A stretch of 64,000 nt of DNA from assembly GCA_945952465.1 (NCBI GenBank), contig CAMFIB010000001.1, positions 992,001 to 1,056,000 on the forward strand, written 5' to 3'. The stretch comes from an uncultured Pseudomonadota bacterium (GTDB taxonomy: Bacteria > Pseudomonadota > Gammaproteobacteria > Burkholderiales > Burkholderiaceae_C). Below are positions 62,425-64,000 of the stretch, in pieces. The first letter of the stretch is position 1. Each line of letters starts with the position of its first letter. The notes beneath the pieces are model-generated. The model was not told where the DNA came from. It saw only the letters and a program-made list of their open reading frames with translations, and made no database searches. The position numbers and the translations under genes are program-made.

Positions 62425-64000
62425 ATGAAGAAGAAATCCAAGAAGGTCGCTAAACGCTCGCTGAAGCCTCGCGGCCCTGATGATTTTTTTTCCGTGGGCC
62501 CCTTGAACGTTGCGCGCTTTGGCAAGAACGTCGTTTGGAAGGCGGACTGGGCCGAAGGTGAGTTTGCGCTGATGCAGCAGCGTTTGGCGGCGAGTCACGA
62601 CGACGTCGTTCGGAGGATAGATGAGTCCGTCCGCCTGATCGCCGAATTGGTAGCGGGCCTGCCGCCGCTGAAGATGCTGCACCGCGCTTGGTGGGAACGT
62701 TCAGCCGCAACCCTGGGCATTGACAACGAGTTCGACGTCAAGTCAGAACACGTGCATGCAAGTCGCATGCTCGATTTTGTGCAAAGTGTCGTAGCAGCTG
62801 TGATGCCCGTTGGAGACGTGAAGGAGGCGTTGCCTGATGAAGACTGGAGGAAGCTGCAGGTCGAGGTGGAGAAGCTGTTTGATACCTTGAACCGGGAGTA
62901 CTTCATGGTAGCTACGGCGAAACGGAAACTCGAGAACTCGCAACTGGACATGGACTTTGAGGAGTTTCAGTTCAAGTCCCAGGCCTACTGGGCAAACGTA
63001 ACCGGCGAGCGGTACCAAGTGCACCAAGTACAGGCGCTGCGCGATCTGCTCGAGCCCCAGAGTGCAGTCATTGAGCAGATGTATGGGCTTTCGGCGGAAC
63101 TTCTCTGCGATGAACTTGAGAAGATCTGGCAGTCACTCACGTTTGGAGTGACCGATTCCTTCGAAGCCATGCATACATTCCGCGACAAGGCCTTGGCGGC
63201 AGCCGAGGCGGATCTCATCTCCGGCATTGCGGTGGTCGAGGGGGATCCAGGGGAGTTTTTGAGGCAAGCGGTCGTTCGAAATGGGCTGCAAGAAGAGCAG
63301 GAAAGAGCGGTCGGACTGTTCATGCTGTACGACCTTTTTGATCTCCAAAAGATCACACACCTCCCGGAGACCTTTCTTCGAGACTTTGCCTGGGCGCCAG
63401 GTGAAGACAAGGACTTCTTCGCTGAAGGATCATTTCGCGGCTGGCCTTTGCGGGTATGGCCAACTTTTAAGCGCCCGTTCCTGAGGCTGGATGACCGGTA
63501 CTACTGCTTCGATCTATCCACGCTCTTTGACCACTTCTACAGGCAATTTGAAAAGCGGGTTTTCGTGCAGCAACAGGAGCTCAAGCAACAGTGGATCACC
63601 AAGCGCAAGGACGTTACTGAGACGTTACCGTTCAAGTACCTGGAGCGAATCCTCCCGGGGTCACGGTGCATTCGCGAGGCGTACTATTGGATTGCTGACG
63701 GTAGCTCATCCAAGCGGTTCGAGACCGACGGCTTGGTGATTTTCGACGATCACCTTTTCATCATCGAAGTAAAGGCAGGAGCGTTCACCTACACCTCTCC
63801 GGCTACAGATGTCGATGCGCACGTGCAGTCCCTCAAGAACCTGGTGTCCAGTCCGGCCGAGCAAGGGCTCCGATTCCTAGGCTACCTGAAGTCTGCAGAA
63901 GAGGTGCCGGTGTTCGACGCTGCCCGCAACGAGATCACACGCTTGCGATTTGGCGACTTCCGACATGTGAGCGTATGCGCGGTGACACTGGATCCCTTTA
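62425..64000 (+). CDS. Unrecognised protein with PD-(D/E)xK motif (partial, runs off the window)
   Basis: An open reading frame of 525 codons that continues past the window end. The N-terminus is very basic (MKKKSKKVAKRSLKPRG); the next ~350 residues are helical and unfamiliar. Near residue 435 it reads FETDGLVIFDDHLFIIEVKAG in two adjoining pieces, a PD-(D/E)xK core with Asp435, Glu448 and Lys450. It starts 87 bp after the STAND gene in the same direction, with a weak AAGG ribosome site; a TTG one codon upstream is an alternative start. A defence nuclease is likely but not shown. Confidence 0.75.
   Translation, partial: MKKKSKKVAKRSLKPRGPDDFFSVGPLNVARFGKNVVWKADWAEGEFALMQQRLAASHDDVVRRIDESVRLIAELVAGLPPLKMLHRAWWERSAATLGIDNEFDVKSEHVHASRMLDFVQSVVAAVMPVGDVKEALPDEDWRKLQVEVEKLFDTLNREYFMVATAKRKLENSQLDMDFEEFQFKSQAYWANVTGERYQVHQVQALRDLLEPQSAVIEQMYGLSAELLCDELEKIWQSLTFGVTDSFEAMHTFRDKALAAAEADLISGIAVVEGDPGEFLRQAVVRNGLQEEQERAVGLFMLYDLFDLQKITHLPETFLRDFAWAPGEDKDFFAEGSFRGWPLRVWPTFKRPFLRLDDRYYCFDLSTLFDHFYRQFEKRVFVQQQELKQQWITKRKDVTETLPFKYLERILPGSRCIREAYYWIADGSSSKRFETDGLVIFDDHLFIIEVKAGAFTYTSPATDVDAHVQSLKNLVSSPAEQGLRFLGYLKSAEEVPVFDAARNEITRLRFGDFRHVSVCAVTLDPF

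Noticed and set aside
62348-62425. A 25-codon ORF between the STAND gene and the last gene
   Set aside because: No ribosome site or recognisable features; most likely chance.

Overview
The window is chromosomal DNA from a high-GC betaproteobacterium, most likely of the Comamonadaceae (Burkholderiales). This rests on the gene content and order (dapA-bamC, rimP-nusA-infB-rbfA-truB, smpB/ratA/rnfH, guaB-guaA), on protein sequences that read like Acidovorax/Variovorax relatives, and on short dispersed repeats that I associate with that family. No rRNA, tRNA or CRISPR array was recognised.

Bases 1-42233 are core genome. From left to right: a minus-strand block (bamC fragment, dapA, a methyltransferase, a short-chain dehydrogenase, a 58-residue membrane protein, an MFS transporter); a plus-strand topoisomerase IV operon with a lytic transglycosylase gene between parE and parC; a lipid-type operon (DUF1295 protein, cyclopropane-synthase-like methyltransferase, exported protein); a large set of transglutaminase, circularly permuted ATP-grasp, alpha-E and DUF2126 genes arranged as two clusters around comEC; the translation/transcription operon rimP-nusA-infB-rbfA-truB, followed by typA; then smpB, ratA-rnfH, corA, a DUF4124 protein, guaB and guaA.

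From the last bases of guaA to the right edge the window is an integrated element. A tyrosine integrase starts 340 bp after the guaA stop, and its flanks are rich in short repeats and inverted repeats. The cargo looks like a defence island. On the minus strand lie two Mrr-type nucleases (one membrane-anchored), an OLD-family ATPase/TOPRIM nuclease overlapping a UvrD-like helicase gene (Gabija-like), and a large SF2 helicase with a putative C-terminal nuclease motif. On the plus strand lie an AbiEi-like regulator with a 29-bp palindromic operator, an AbiEii-like nucleotidyltransferase, a 101-residue protein overlapping the gene of a 1797-residue STAND-type NTPase with an N-terminal Cap4-like nuclease, and an unrecognised protein with a PD-(D/E)xK motif that runs off the window. 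The right end of the island is not seen.

Two structural signals stand out beyond the genes. One is a family of about 60-bp dispersed elements (six copies). Some lie between genes, and three are read in frame inside genes (comEC, truB, the ATP-grasp/alpha-E gene). The other is the crowded integrase flank. The defence cargo, especially the OLD-UvrD-SF2 helicase triad and the STAND operon, is the best candidate for an undescribed system.
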